This document shows, in pieces, positions 9,601 through 20,847 of a DNA stretch of 28,323 nucleotides. The stretch is from positions 1 through 28,323 of the forward strand of contig JANQBS010000396.1 of the NCBI GenBank assembly GCA_033085395.1, in the 5' to 3' direction. Below the pieces are notes generated by a model. It was given only the letters and a program-made list of their open reading frames with translations, made no database searches and was not told the origin of the DNA. The DNA is from Xanthoparmelia taractica. Lineage: Eukaryota > Ascomycota > Lecanoromycetes > Lecanorales > Parmeliaceae. The first letter of the stretch is position 1; every line of letters begins with the position of its first letter. A program made the translations under genes and the position numbers.

Positions 9601-11440
9601 TATCTTATTACTCTTACTTTTATTAAGCTTATATCTCTTATTTAAATCTTACTTTCTTTAAATTATTTAATTAATTTATCTTAAGTTATTATTATATTTT
9701 ATAAATTAAATATCAGAATTATACTTAAATTAAAGACTTTTAATATATTTTTTATAATAATTAATTCTAAAAATGAAGACGATAAAAAATATATAAATAT
9801 GTTTTAAGAGAGACTTAATAGATAGTCTATTATAATCGTAGCTTTAGAAATAAAATTTATATTTAATAGACGCTAAAGATAAGAATTATTTTAAGATAAA
9901 TAATATTATTAAAATAAGCTTATTATTATTATAAAATTATTTAAAGATTATAAATCGCTTTATCTTTTTAAAAAAATAAACTTAAATACTACGTAAATAA
10001 CTAAGATCGTGAATTTCGAAATAAGCGGCGCGAAAAGAGCGAGACTATATTCTACTATATTCTCTACGAAAAACTTACGTATTAATTATATTAATAAGAG
10101 TTAAATAAAGAAGACAAGAAGCGATTAGAATAATCTACTACGATATTAAGTAGTCTTTAAAGTCTATTAAATATATAAAGACGAAGAAATTATAAAAGAA
10201 TTTTCTTTAATTCTAGCAAATATTAAGACTTATAGATATAAAAACTATAAATTAAGATTAGATTTATTAGGCGAAAATTAAATCTTAGAGTATAATATCT
10301 TTAATATTAATTTTATTTTTAATTATAAAGCTAGTATTTATTTATAGCGAGATTTAGATATAATATAAATTTTATTTTAAACTTACTTTTACGTCTTAAT
10401 TTTCTTAATAATAATAATATCGCCGCTAATAATAATACGAATTATAAAGTTTTTAGCGATATATCGTTAGATACTTAAGAGCTTTAACTTATTCTTAAAT
10501 TATTATCTTTATATTTAATAATAAAAGATATTTTTAAGTTTATTAAAAAAGATCGAGATCTTAATTTCTTTAATTAATATAATTATGACTTAAATTTCTT
10601 AAGATTAATAAAGTTAATAATATTAATAAGTTAAGTTTCGCTTAAAAAGTAAAGAGATCTTTATTAGAGATTAATTTTAATAATATTTTGAAGATAAATT
10701 TCTCTAAAGTAGAAGTTAAATTAATAAGAATAATTAAGATATACTCGCTATTAATATTGCTATTTAATAAATTTATAAATAACTTAAGCGTATAAAAAAA
10801 TATCTTTTATCTTAAGATTAGCTTAATATAAATAAGATCTTTACTATTAAAGAGCGAAGAAATAAATTAATATAGCGTAGCTAATAGCGCTTAATTAAAA
10901 ATTAACTCTCTTATAAAGCATAGAAATTTTAATCTTAAAATAAATAATATAAACGAATAATAAAAAATAGAATTCTTGATCTTTATAGAGCTTAAAGACT
11001 CTTTTTTATTTAAGTTACACTAACTATTCTAATTATTCTAATTTCTATTATACTAACTATCTTAATTCGAGAGTTATAATATATATCTTAATAGTTTACT
11101 CTTAATTTTTACTTAACTATATTTCTCTTAATTAAGAAATCGCTAATTTATATTAAAGACTTTTATATTTTTATAACGACGAGATTTAATTTATTTATCT
11201 TTAGCTTTAATTCTTAATAACGATTAAAGAGATTAAGCGTCTTCGCTCTAAGATTTATTTATTTTTACCTTAATCTTTATTAGCGAAAGCTAAGATAATA
11301 ATTAAGCTTATTTATTCTTCTTTTTCTTAACTCGTTTAGATTTAATCTTCGCTTATAATAATTAATCTCTCGTTATTGTTACGAATATTACGTAATTAAT
11401 CTTAGACTTTAAAGTTTATATACTCGTTACCTAATCTAAT
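9601..11440. other. Unassigned degenerate AT-rich region, probably internal part of element D
   Basis: No gene survives. On the minus strand (the direction expected from the D LTR at 12087) one frame from about 11330 to 9700 can be read through with only TAA and TAG stops and a basic, Lys-rich start. Its stop density is no lower than chance for this composition, so I do not call a gene. It may be the gag region of D. No integrase, reverse transcriptase or zinc-knuckle motif was recognised. Confidence 0.4.
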
Positions 11441-11797
11441 ATTTCAATATAATAAATAAAAGCGTACTTTTCTTTATTTAGCGTATTCTACGTAGAGAAA
11501 CTAATAATATTTTAAAAAATTTAGCGAATATATAATTTTAATTAATCTCGTAGCGAGATTCGATATTCTTAATCTTAAGATGTATAGACGCGAAAAAGCG
11601 CTAAGCGATAAATCTTAATTCTTGAATTAATAGCGAATTACAATCGTTTAGACTTTAAATAATTATTTTAAGATAAGAACTATTCACGATAAAGAGATTA
11701 TTAAATAATCGCTATAGCGACGTTCAACATCGCGATGAGTGCCAAAGAGCTATCGTAATAGCGATAGATTATGATATAGCTAAACCACTGCCGGGCA

Positions 11798-11824
11798 TAT
11801 ACGTGTTCCCGGGGATATGCAATT
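11798..11824. repeat. Left terminal inverted repeat of the MITE-like element
   Basis: Twenty-seven bases, exact reverse complement of 12044-12070. The terminal TATA is shared with the flank, so two to four bases may be target sequence. Confidence 0.88.
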
Positions 11825-11866
11825 TCCTAGGATATGCAATGTCCTATAAGTCCGACCACCATAGAA

Positions 11867-11885
11867 CTTAGGGTTAGGGTTACCC
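11867..11885. repeat. Telomere-type repeat inside the MITE-like element
   Basis: CTTAGGGTTAGGGTTACCC contains two and a half TTAGGG units, the telomere motif of most filamentous fungi. Two units can occur by chance. In a G-poor window like this they stand out, but they sit inside a mobile element and need not mark a former chromosome end. Confidence 0.5.
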
Positions 11886-12043
11886 ACTAGAATGGCGTTA
11901 TTTCGACTATTATCTATCTCTATCAATACGAGATAGATTTTAATAGTTCTAAAAGTTTTAGAAATCGTATTGCACCTCGTGTTGTTTATTTTTTCCACTT
12001 TTTCATTAAGTGGTGTGGAAAATAAAAATTGCATTTCCCAGGG

Positions 12044-12070
12044 AATTGCATATCCCCGGGAACACGTATA
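12044..12070. repeat. Right terminal inverted repeat of the MITE-like element
   Basis: Twenty-seven bases ending CCCCGGGAACACGTATA, exact reverse complement of 11798-11824. Confidence 0.88.
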
Positions 12071-12072
12071 GC

Positions 12073-12086
12073 CTGAGCTTATAATC
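12073..12086 (-). other. Primer-binding site of element D
   Basis: The minus strand reads GATTATAAGCTCAG next to the LTR, the same site as in A, B, C and Z with two RIP-type changes. It lies only two bases from the right inverted repeat of the MITE-like element. Confidence 0.6.
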
Positions 12087-12243
12087 TATTAAAATATGGG
12101 ATAGAACACGTAGTTGTATTAACTAAGAAGTACTAGCTAGAAAAGCGAGATTATAAGGCACGCCTTAGCGTGTCACGTGATCTAGTCACGTGACCCAAAT
12201 TTTAAAAGAATCGCTTATTTACGCTTTAAGATTTCTTTTAATA
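12087..12243 (-). repeat. 5' LTR of element D
   Basis: About 157 bp, from TATTAAAATATGGG to TTCTTTTAATA. The outer boundary is inferred from the family end CAACTTTCAACA and is less certain than the inner one. Inside are CACGC...GCGTG (12159-12172) and two copies of TCACGTGA (12173-12180 and 12186-12193), compared with one in the main family. Confidence 0.6.
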
Positions 12244-12249
12244 CTATTA

Positions 12250-14146
12250 CGAAGTTCTCTTACGATATTTCAATAAGATTCGAGTTAACGAAATTATTAC
12301 GTGCGATCAAGCTAATATTCTAGAACGAGATCTCTATATAAAATTGCTACGATATCGAGACGATCGATCGTATACTTTAAGATACTCGAAAGAACTCTAC
12401 TCTTTTTAGTGAAATAGTTATATATTTCTATAATAATCTTTATTAAACTCTTTTAATAATTAAAAGTATTAAACAATATTATATCGCTCGAATTATATTA
12501 AGAGTCTTATATCTTTAAAAATATATTTAAATTCTTAGACTAACTAAAAACATAAGGCTTCGAAATCTTAATCTAATTAATTAAGATTGAACTAATATAA
12601 AGAAATTCGCTCGAAATCTTTTAAATATAGATAACAATATCTTAGTAAGCTTCGAAGGACGAGAGATTATTAATTAGTCTATTAATTAATTATTAGATAA
12701 CTCTATCACTTAATAAATTAATACTATTTATAGTAATCTAGATTCGTATCGAATATCTAATTTCTATACGCCTCGGGCGATTCTTTATATTCTTAATAAA
12801 AATATCGTTTAATTTAATTGCTACGTGCTTAATAAATTCTTTAAAATTAAAACGATCTATAATAATCGAGATTAAGTTATTAATAAGAAGAATAACTTCC
12901 TTTTATCTACTAAAGATTTATTAGAATCTAGTTTTTATTATTTATAAGAAAGTCTACTTCTTTTTATATAATAAACTTTCATTACATTTTTTAATATATA
13001 CTCGCTATCGCCTCTCTATAATTCTAAGATTTATATAATTTAAAATCGTTAGATTTAATTGATAAAACGAAAAAATTTAAAATAAAACTATAATCAAGAT
13101 TAGGAATTTTACATCGTCTTAGCAATTCGCATTTCGAAGATTTTTTAATTATTATAAATTATTTTATAAACTTCTCGTCTAATATCGAGTTTTTAAGGGT
13201 TATTAATAATATAAGCGTTTTGTTATTAAGTGTATCGAGTAATTTTAATAATTTCTCTAAAAAATATACGCGAGAATAACGCTCTTCGAGTCGAAGATTA
13301 TACTTTAATTAGGATTCTAATATCTATAAGATACTTTCTTTTAACTAATATCGCGATAAACTAATCGCTTTAATAGAGAATTTATATCTCTTTTTAAAGA
13401 CTCTCTCCTCTAAAACGAATCAAACAGTATTAATAGATTTATTACGGCGCTTACTACGGGCTTTTAAAAGCTTAATGCTATTAATCTATTATATTCCAGT
13501 AGGGATAATTCTATTAGAATAGATTTAGACGAAATATTATTAATTTAGATAATATTAGAGAAGATTTCGATCTTACTATTTAGTAGAATTATATAATAAA
13601 ATATATTAGCCTAATAATTAACTAGTTAATTCTTATATATATAATCTTAATACTTAAGCTAGTCTATATTAATTTTATATATCTAATAATACTTTATCTA
13701 TTTAATAATTCGAAGATAGAATAAATTTAATAAATAATCTATATAAGTCTCGTAGAGAATAATATTTCGATTCGAGATTAATTTTAAACTACGAAGATAA
13801 TTAGATACTCGAACTAATTTCGTTTAATATCTCTATAATAATCTATTTTCTTTAAATGTAGCGTTAGCTTTTTATTAAATTCTTTATCTAAAACATTTTA
13901 ATTCATTACTTATTTATAAATTATTAGAGATAATTCTCTTCTAGATAATATCTTTAAATAAATAAATAATAGATATATATTATAATTATTATACTCGATA
14001 TTATAATCGAATCGAGGTCGAGTATATCTATTATTATTATATTCTACTTAATTTAGAAATAACTTAGATATTTTAAGAATAGTAGATTCTATCTTATTAA
14101 GTATAAAGTAGATATCGAATCTAAATATCTTATGATTTAAGAAAGT
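12250..14146 (-). pseudogene. Degenerate region with a copia-like reverse transcriptase fragment
   Basis: On the minus strand one frame from about 13500 to 12900 has fairly few stops. At 13000-13023 it reads NYREAIAS, followed by KM**KF, then EVDFLINNKN*ILINL at about 12910-12965. This resembles the copia reverse transcriptase start (Y.EAM.S.....W..A...E...L..N.TW.LV.LP). What should follow, the ..GRWVFK.K segment, is not found below 12900, so the fragment is truncated or frameshifted. The rest of the region (12250-12870 and 13550-14146) shows nothing I can assign. No LTR or target duplication delimits it. It could be part of D's host element or a separate, older copia family. Confidence 0.45.
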
Positions 14147-14151
14147 AATTA
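14147..14151. other. Target-site duplication of element B, left copy
   Basis: AATTA directly precedes the LTR and recurs at 20843-20847 directly after the other LTR. The match supports a single complete insertion, though an AT-only 5-mer is weaker evidence in this composition. Confidence 0.8.
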
Positions 14152-14295
14152 TATTAAAATATAGGGTAGAACACTTAGTCGTATTATTCTAAGTGTGCTA
14201 TAAAAGGTAAGTGCGATCTAACTAGGTGAGATCACGTGATTTGGCGTTTGCTAAGTCTTGATATATTACGTAAGCACGCGACTCCACTTTTAATA
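14152..14295 (-). repeat. 3' LTR of element B
   Basis: 144 bp, TATTAAAATATAGGG to CCACTTTTAATA. Many differences from the partner LTR, nearly all transitions, indicate independent RIP of the two repeats. The E-box palindrome is reduced to ATCACGTGAT. Confidence 0.9.
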
Positions 14296-14304
14296 CTTCT
14301 CTTT
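14296..14304 (-). other. Polypurine tract of element B
   Basis: Minus-strand AAAGAGAAG abuts the 3' LTR, in the same place as GAAGGGGAG in element A. Confidence 0.65.
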
Positions 14305-14837
14305 ATACGCTATCGATCCTTCACTTAATATACGAGATTCGAAGGTTACGACTTAAACGTTAAGTAGCTATCGTAAAACTAATATACTTATATAAGAAGT
14401 AAACATAGGATAGCAATAGTGAAAAGAATATATATATATATATTCGTTTTATTATCTTATATAAATTTTTTCACTTTTTATTAAATTACGATTCTTAAAG
14501 ATAAAAATTTCTCGTCTAATAGATATATATAAGAATAATAAGTAATCTAATTGAAATATAAAGCTTCGATATATATACGATCGACTATAAGGCTCCGTGA
14601 GGATCGTTTAGAATACTAATACTTAATAGTAGTAAAGAATTATAATATATATTAGGGCGATACTCCTTATAATATAGGCCTATAAGATAATTACTAGGCG
14701 TTACTTATTCAAAGCCCCGAAGAATAAGATTCAATTAATAACTATTGCGATATTTAATATCGAGAACTTTTGCTTATTGCGTTATAATTTAAGAACTTAA
14801 GCGAGATACTACTTTTCTACTTCTCTAATTAAGATTA
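14305..14837 (-). other. 3' untranslated region of element B
   Basis: Collinear with 3031-3504 of element A. It includes an alternating (AT)n run at about 14428-14443 that A does not have and the T-rich TTTTTTCACTTTTTATTAAA segment near 14467. A short segment at about 14700-14830 is poorly matched to A. Confidence 0.55.
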
Positions 14838-17800
14838 CGATTAACGTTTCAGCTCGATTAGAGATCGAAATAATTTAAATTTATTCTTATAAAGACTTTC
14901 AATAAGTTTATTAGCTATCTATTTATTAATTAATATATACTCGAGAATAATAATATCGACGATAACTTATTCTCGCACGTAATAATATTAAATATTAATA
15001 TACTTAGTATAAGCATAAAATTAAGAAGTCTTAATTAATGTTATAATATTTTAATTATTATAATAGATAATAATCGCTTAGATGGACTTAATATTAAAAT
15101 TAAGTTAATTTAGAAATTCTTATAATTAGACTATCTTTTTTATAGTCTAAGTTTAATTAATATATTTAATTTTATAAATTAAAAAAGCGATCGTAGATTA
15201 ACGCTTCGAAGATTAATTAACAATTATATTATTTATATCAAAGACGTACTTCGAAATAAAACGTCGAGTATTTTAGTCTCTCGTTTAATTCGCGTCTATA
15301 TAATTAATCAACGACTTTAAATCTTCTTTAAATATAAGCTATTAATTTTTAATATTATTAGAATATCGAAAGATTCGTTTAATAATCTTTTAATAAGATT
15401 TATTAAAATTTAAATTATATTAAGAGATTATTAAGATAGCATATATAGTATCTAGTCGAATATCTAATATAGCGTATATAAGAGATTCAATAGCGAATTA
15501 ATAAATAAGCCGATTTTTTTCGATAGTCACGAAGTTATTATTAGCGATATAAAATTTGTCGCTAATTATAAACGTAAAAGCTAACGCTAAATTTAATATA
15601 TTATACTTCTATAGAAATTTCTTAATATAACTCTTCTATTTAGGACGAAGAATATAGTTATCGCGATTCTTAGTAATTAATATATTAAAATAATAGATAT
15701 ATGAATCTAATTAATTATCTTTAACTTTTTATCAACCTTATTTTTAACGATCTAAATATTCTTCTTATTAAGACTAGCGAGAAAAATATCGTTTATATAA
15801 ATAACGATAATAATAATATTATTAATACATATTAAAAGATTAATAGCGATAAGCTTAAAATTTAATTTCTTTAAATAGATAGTTAGAGTATTATATTAAA
15901 TTCTAAGCGATTGCTTTAAATTATAAAGTATTTTAATAAGCTTATATATCTTATATTTTTAATCTTTAGTTATAAATTTAATAGATTAAGATATATAGAT
16001 AATCTTTTAAACTTTATTATATAAGAATACGATTTTAATATTTATTTGCTCGAATCCTTAATTTAGAGCGATAATTAATACGAAGATAACTTTATAATTT
16101 ATAGATTTAATTATTAAGATAAAAATTTCATTAAAGTCGATTTCTTTTTATTATTCAAAATCTTAAATAACTTAACGCGCTTTAAATTAGAGTATCTCTT
16201 CTATAGATTTTCGCTTAAATTAATATATTTAATAATTATTTAAAATATATAAATATATATATTAACGAGAAGATTTATTAAGATTTAGATCTTATTAACT
16301 CGATAAGATTTAACTTCGTCGCCTATAATAAGCTCTTAGTATATCTTTATATACGAGTTTAATATTATCTTCTTATATATATAAGATTTATAAAATTCTA
16401 AGTAGTTAACTTTAGCTAGCAGCGCGAGAGAGTTTAATAAGATATTCTTATACGCTCTCTAAATATCGAATAATCTAATAGTTACTATCGAGTCTATTTT
16501 ATTTATTGAACGAATTATTAATTAAGAGATTAACGCTAATTACGTTAAAAATAGATATATATAAATTATAAAAGAAGTATTATCGCTAATTTTCTTAGAT
16601 AATTTTTTTATTAGCTTCGAGTCGATCGCTTATATAGCAATTAATAAGACTATTTTTATTAATTTAATCTTAATAATATTTAGAAAATTAGGAACTTCTT
16701 CTTTAGCGATAATTATAAGTCTTTATTTTTAATATTTCTTCTCTAAAACTACGATAAAAAATAAAAATTATTCTTAATTCTCTATTATTCTTCGCTTATA
16801 GCGATAATTAATAATCTTAATATTAATAATAACTTTATCGCTAAATTAAAAGAAAATAAATTTTAAAAAAATATTATTAATTTATTTAATATTTACGACG
16901 ATCTTAACTGCGTTGTTAAATATAAGTATACGATAGAATTTATCTTTATAGTTAAATAATTAACTCTTTATAACGTAATTCTAATACTTCTTCTAAATAT
17001 AATTTTAAAGAATAACTTAATAATATTTAATCTATTTAATAATGTTAAGATATAATATATCGAGTAAAAACTTAATATATATCTTATAAGAGATAATATC
17101 GCGCTCTATAATCGATTAAATATTTCGTATAATATTAATAGCTAGAACGAATTTCGATTAATACTTTTATAAAAGATCGCTCTCTTTAATATTACGCTAA
17201 TTTTACGCTAAATAATATTATTAAAACGCTTATATTTATTATTTATTTAAAAGTTATCGAGAATAATTTTTTTTAAGTAATATCTTTAAATATATAAAAG
17301 ACTTTTATCTTATAATTATTAAATTTTATCTCGTAATCGAATCGTAGATATGAATATTAAGAATTATTTTGAAGTTTATAAGAATTATCTTATTAAATTT
17401 ATTTAATAAGAAATAAATAATAAAGTGTAAAGTTTTATTATAAAGAAATATTATTATAAAATAATAATTATTATATAAGAACTCGAAGAAGCTTTAAAGA
17501 ATATTATAAATTAAGTTATTTTCGTATTTATTAGACTTAATATATTTTTTATACGATATCTATTTTATATTAACTATAAAATATAACTCGTAAATATCGC
17601 TAGATAATAAGATCGAAAGATTTATTTTAATATATATCTTAGTGAGTTTCTTAAGATTTTAAATATTTAAATAATCGTAATATAAATATTATATTTATAA
17701 TGCTTCGAGATTAATATTTACTTTAAATAGACTTTTCGAAAACGTTAAGTTAAACTTAATTAAGAATTTATTATAAATAGAAATATTTTTATTAATAACT

Positions 17801-19620
17801 ATTAATATTAAAGACGTTTTCTCTTAAATATTTAAGATATAGAAATAGTTTTTTATACGTTTAAAAAAGACTTATTCGTTATTAATAAAGAGATCGCCCG
17901 AAATAAAAAAAGAAAATAATCTTATTCTTTTAATTATTACTTAAAAATAAAATTATAACTATCGCTTAATATTAATTATATATCTCGAAGAGTTTATATA
18001 TATTTAATGATATTAATCTTATATTTTAAATTAATATTATTGAAGCTAATAATTATTAGATTATTAATAAGTTTATATATTAAATAAGGCGATTTACAGA
18101 GCTCGAAAGTAATAAATATCGAGAAATTATAAATTAGATATTAAATATAGACGTAGTTACGAATTTAAAGTAAAGATATAATCGCTATCGTGAAAAGAAT
18201 AATAACTTACACTTTATTAAAAGATATATATATTATAAATTTATAGAATTTATTAAATAGAACTTTAGAGTTAACGATAAGATTATAAGCGCTTAAAATA
18301 TACGCAATAAAATAGCGGGCGATCTTTAATTAAGTAATCGCTATAGCGACTTTAGCTCTAAGAAATTAATTCTTATTCTTATTCTTATTCTTATCTTTAT
18401 TTTTATTCTCTTTAAGCTTATTAAGATTATCTTCTTAATTATTATAATTATTATAATCGTCGCGATTATCGCGATCGCTACGATTATTACGATTATCTTT
18501 TTCGCTCTAATTATTATCTTCGCGTAAGCGCTTATAGTTATATTTAGCGTTAAAATAATAATTTTTTTATAAATAATATAATTTTTAACGATATAAATAA
18601 ACGTGCGAGAGTTATTTAAAATAATATTATTTTAAATTTCAAATTTTATAATATTAGCTTTAAAAGAGATAAGTGCGATAATACTTTAATTTATATAATC
18701 GAGAGAGTAGATAATAATAGTCGATAGCGTATATATTTATAGATTTAAGGTGAAATTCGTAAAGTTAATTATTATATTAAAAAAGCGAGTAATTACGTAA
18801 TTTACTAAATACTTAATCTCACTCTTTTTATTATAGATATTATATTTTTAATTATAATACTTATAATATAAATTATATTAAAATTCTAATTTTTTATAAA
18901 AATAATATATTTTTTAATTTTTATTAACAATAAAGGAATTTTTATCCAGTTAATTTCTAAACTCTTATAAAATATTAATAAATTAATCGATATACGCTTA
19001 AAGACTATTTTCGTGAATTAATAGAGTAAGGGCTTTTAGCTTTTAAATTATAAAATTAAAAATATTAAAATTATAAAATTTATATTTTTTTTAGCTTTTT
19101 TTAAACGAGAATAAAGTTAAGAAAGCTCTCGATTTTATTATAAAGATTATCTTTATAGCGAGTTTGTATTATAATATAGATTTTTCGATACGCTTTACTT
19201 TAGACTATAATAAGCGCTTTATTAATAATATTAATTAATTAATTAGATTCATCTTTAACGTAATATTAAAGATATAATATTTTTAAAAAGTCTTATATCT
19301 ATCGCTTTTATCTTTAATAATTAAAAGTACTCTTAAGTATCTTAATCTTATCGAGTATATTTAAACTAATTAAGAGTTTAATTTCTTTAATTATAGTATT
19401 TAAACTTTAAAATTTAATTAAAAATAAAATAAAATAGATAATATTAATAATATAAAATATATTAGAAAATTAAAAGGCTCTTTTCTCTTAAAGATAGATT
19501 TTAGCGATAATTTAGAGATTAATTACTTAAAGATAGAGATCGAATTAGCGCGTGCGATAAAGAAATAGTTATCGGCGCTATCGAAGAGATTTAAGATAGC
19601 TATATAAGTTTATAGCGTAT
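14838..19620 (-). pseudogene. gag-pol relic of element B (copia type)
   Basis: Homologous throughout to the relics in A and C. Readable points on the minus strand: a Lys/Asn tract and zinc-knuckle remnant (18369-18570); the integrase segment LRFDYEIKF (about 17310-17345), then NNKYKRFN with the catalytic Glu codon changed to AAG (17229-17231); the reverse transcriptase site IYINDIFLA (15788-15799); and RNase H ending SLIELK near 14838. Stop codons are frequent and small deletions are present (for example in the linker between integrase and RT), so no part is expressible. The start of gag cannot be fixed; the right boundary is set by collinearity. Confidence 0.83.
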
Positions 19621-20684
19621 ACGAGAAGTCTCGCTAAGCTTTAAGATTAACTCGATATAATTTAAATTATTATCGACGAAGTTCTCTTATATAATAATCT
19701 AAGAAATATATTTAAATAAAGTTTTTTTAAGAACTTAGAAAAAGAAGGAAAATCGATATATAAGCGATATTCTTTTAAGAAGATATTTATCTTTATAAAT
19801 AAATACGAGTTTAAATATACTTCGCTTTTCGAGCTATTCTTATAATTAATTAATTCTTCTAATTAAAGATCTTATCTTATACGCTTATAAGTTTTAATTA
19901 TTATATTAATCTTCTTACGAGATCGCTTTCTTATAATCTATTCTCTTTCTACTATTATAAAGAACTTTTTCTTTTTATATATTAATATTTAAGATATATA
20001 AAATAAAGATTAATTTTTCTTTTAATTAATAATTAAATTTATCTTTAACTTATTTCTAATTTTATTATAAACATTTCGTATTTAAGATATTAAAAATTAT
20101 TTATTTATTATTAAATTTTAACATTTAAGATAAGCGATAACGATATATTATCTCTCGCTTTTAGCGTGTTCTACGTAGAAAAGCTAATAATATTTTAAAG
20201 ATCTTAGCGATCACGTAATAGCGAGCGTACGATAATTATAGCATTTTAGGCTTAATAGCGATTTGCGATAATTCTCGACGATACGCTTTATATTATCTTA
20301 AATAAAAATAGATATTATTAATACTACAATAATAAATCGATAATATAAAATTAAATCGATAGCGTGATATAGTATTCGATAATCGTATTATTCTTACAAG
20401 CGAATTATAATTATTTCGACTTAGAATAATCATTTTAGAGATAACAATTATTTATAATAAAAAGATTAACGAGTAATAGAATAGCGTAATAGCGTCTAAT
20501 AACGCTTAAAAAATTCGAAGTAATATAAATAGTAGTACTTCGAAATATATCGCAATGTCTTTTATAATCTAAATCTTTATTGCGATAAGATATCGATACT
20601 CAACGAAGCTTTTAAAAATAACTATAGCTATAGCACAGTAGAGAGAAAGATTATATTATATTATAATATTTAGTCTAGTAGAGC
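19621..20684 (-). other. Leader of element B
   Basis: Collinear with the leaders of A, Z and C, without readable protein. It keeps the segment near 20470-20515 that is deleted in A. Confidence 0.5.
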
Positions 20685-20698
20685 TCGAACTTATAATC
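20685..20698 (-). other. Primer-binding site of element B
   Basis: The minus strand reads GATTATAAGTTCGA next to the LTR. It is the family site with several G-to-A and C-to-T changes. Confidence 0.6.
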
Positions 20699-20842
20699 TA
20701 TTAAAATATAAGATAGAATACTTAGCTATATTATTTTATGTGTATTATGAAAGATAAGTGCGATCTAACTAGATAAGATCACGTGACTTAATATTTGTTA
20801 AGCCTTAATATATCACGTAAGCACGCGACTTAACTTTCAATA
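20699..20842 (-). repeat. 5' LTR of element B
   Basis: 144 bp, TATTAAAATATAAGA to TAACTTTCAATA. It keeps TCACGTGAC of the E-box, but the neighbouring CTTGGC/GCCAAG pair is destroyed by RIP. Confidence 0.9.
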
Positions 20843-20847
20843 AATTA
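20843..20847. other. Target-site duplication of element B, right copy
   Basis: AATTA, identical to 14147-14151, directly outside the 5' LTR. Confidence 0.8.

Larger units (their letters stand above)
11798..12070. mobile_element. Short non-autonomous inverted-repeat element (MITE-like), RIP-free
   Basis: The left end TATACGTGTTCCCGGGGATA plus TGCAATT (11798-11824) is repeated exactly in inverted orientation at 12044-12070, giving 27-bp perfect terminal inverted repeats around a 273-bp unit. With a TA target duplication, as in Tc1/mariner-type transposons, the element proper would be 11800-12068. Subterminal repeats are present: GGATATGCAAT recurs at 11830-11840, and CCCAGGGAATT sits at the right end. 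Two and a half telomere-type units lie at 11868-11882, and an 8-bp inverted pair TTTTCCAC/GTGGAAAA lies near 11996-12022. It encodes no transposase; an 84-codon open frame across it is fortuitous. CpA and TpG are frequent, so it arrived after RIP or is too short or too rare to be targeted. Confidence 0.85.
11441..12243 (-). mobile_element. Element D: 5' end of a diverged copia relative (leader, PBS, LTR)
   Basis: The order on the minus strand is LTR (12087-12243), primer-binding site (12073-12086), leader. About 11465-11520 resembles the family leader (TTAGCGTATTCTACGTAGA and the following AATAATATTTTAAA), and the LTR start TATTAAAATATGGGATAGAACAC matches A in its first half. The rest of the LTR differs, so D is a sister subfamily. 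Its leader is interrupted by the inverted-repeat element at 11798-12070. No second LTR of D was found, so its 3' limit is unknown. About 11720-12200 shows fewer RIP changes than its surroundings. Confidence 0.65.
14152..20842 (-). mobile_element. Element B: complete Ty1/copia retrotransposon, heavily RIP-mutated
   Basis: The element is 6,691 bp long, collinear with A and of the same family, with 144-bp LTRs and the duplication AATTA. In coding orientation (minus strand): 5' LTR 20699-20842, primer site 20685-20698, leader, gag with zinc knuckle (about 18530-18570) and Lys/Asn linker, integrase (core near 17200-17350), reverse transcriptase (catalytic site 15788-15799), RNase H ending near 14838, 3' untranslated region, polypurine tract (14296-14304) and 3' LTR 14152-14295. 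Its LTRs share CTAACTAG where A has CTATCTAAG, which shows that they are a pair. RIP damage reaches the LTRs, unlike in A. Confidence 0.9.

Noticed and set aside
9700..11330. A long minus-strand frame with only TAA/TAG stops, possibly a decayed unknown gene
   Set aside because: Stop density is about what this base composition gives by chance, the absence of TGA is expected from TpG loss, and another frame looks equally protein-like in places.
11780..12034. Open frame of 84 codons on the minus strand
   Set aside because: Falls almost wholly in the 273-bp inverted-repeat element, runs through its terminal repeat and has no transposase motif. It is a consequence of the absence of RIP.
13991..14025. 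Inverted repeat ATACTCGA/TCGAGTAT with AT-rich extensions
   Set aside because: Only eight perfect bases with imperfect extensions. Such pairs are frequent in AT-rich DNA and no element boundary coincides with it.
14428..14443. Alternating (AT)n run as a possible origin or regulatory site
   Set aside because: Short dinucleotide run within the untranslated region of element B, most likely produced by RIP plus slippage.
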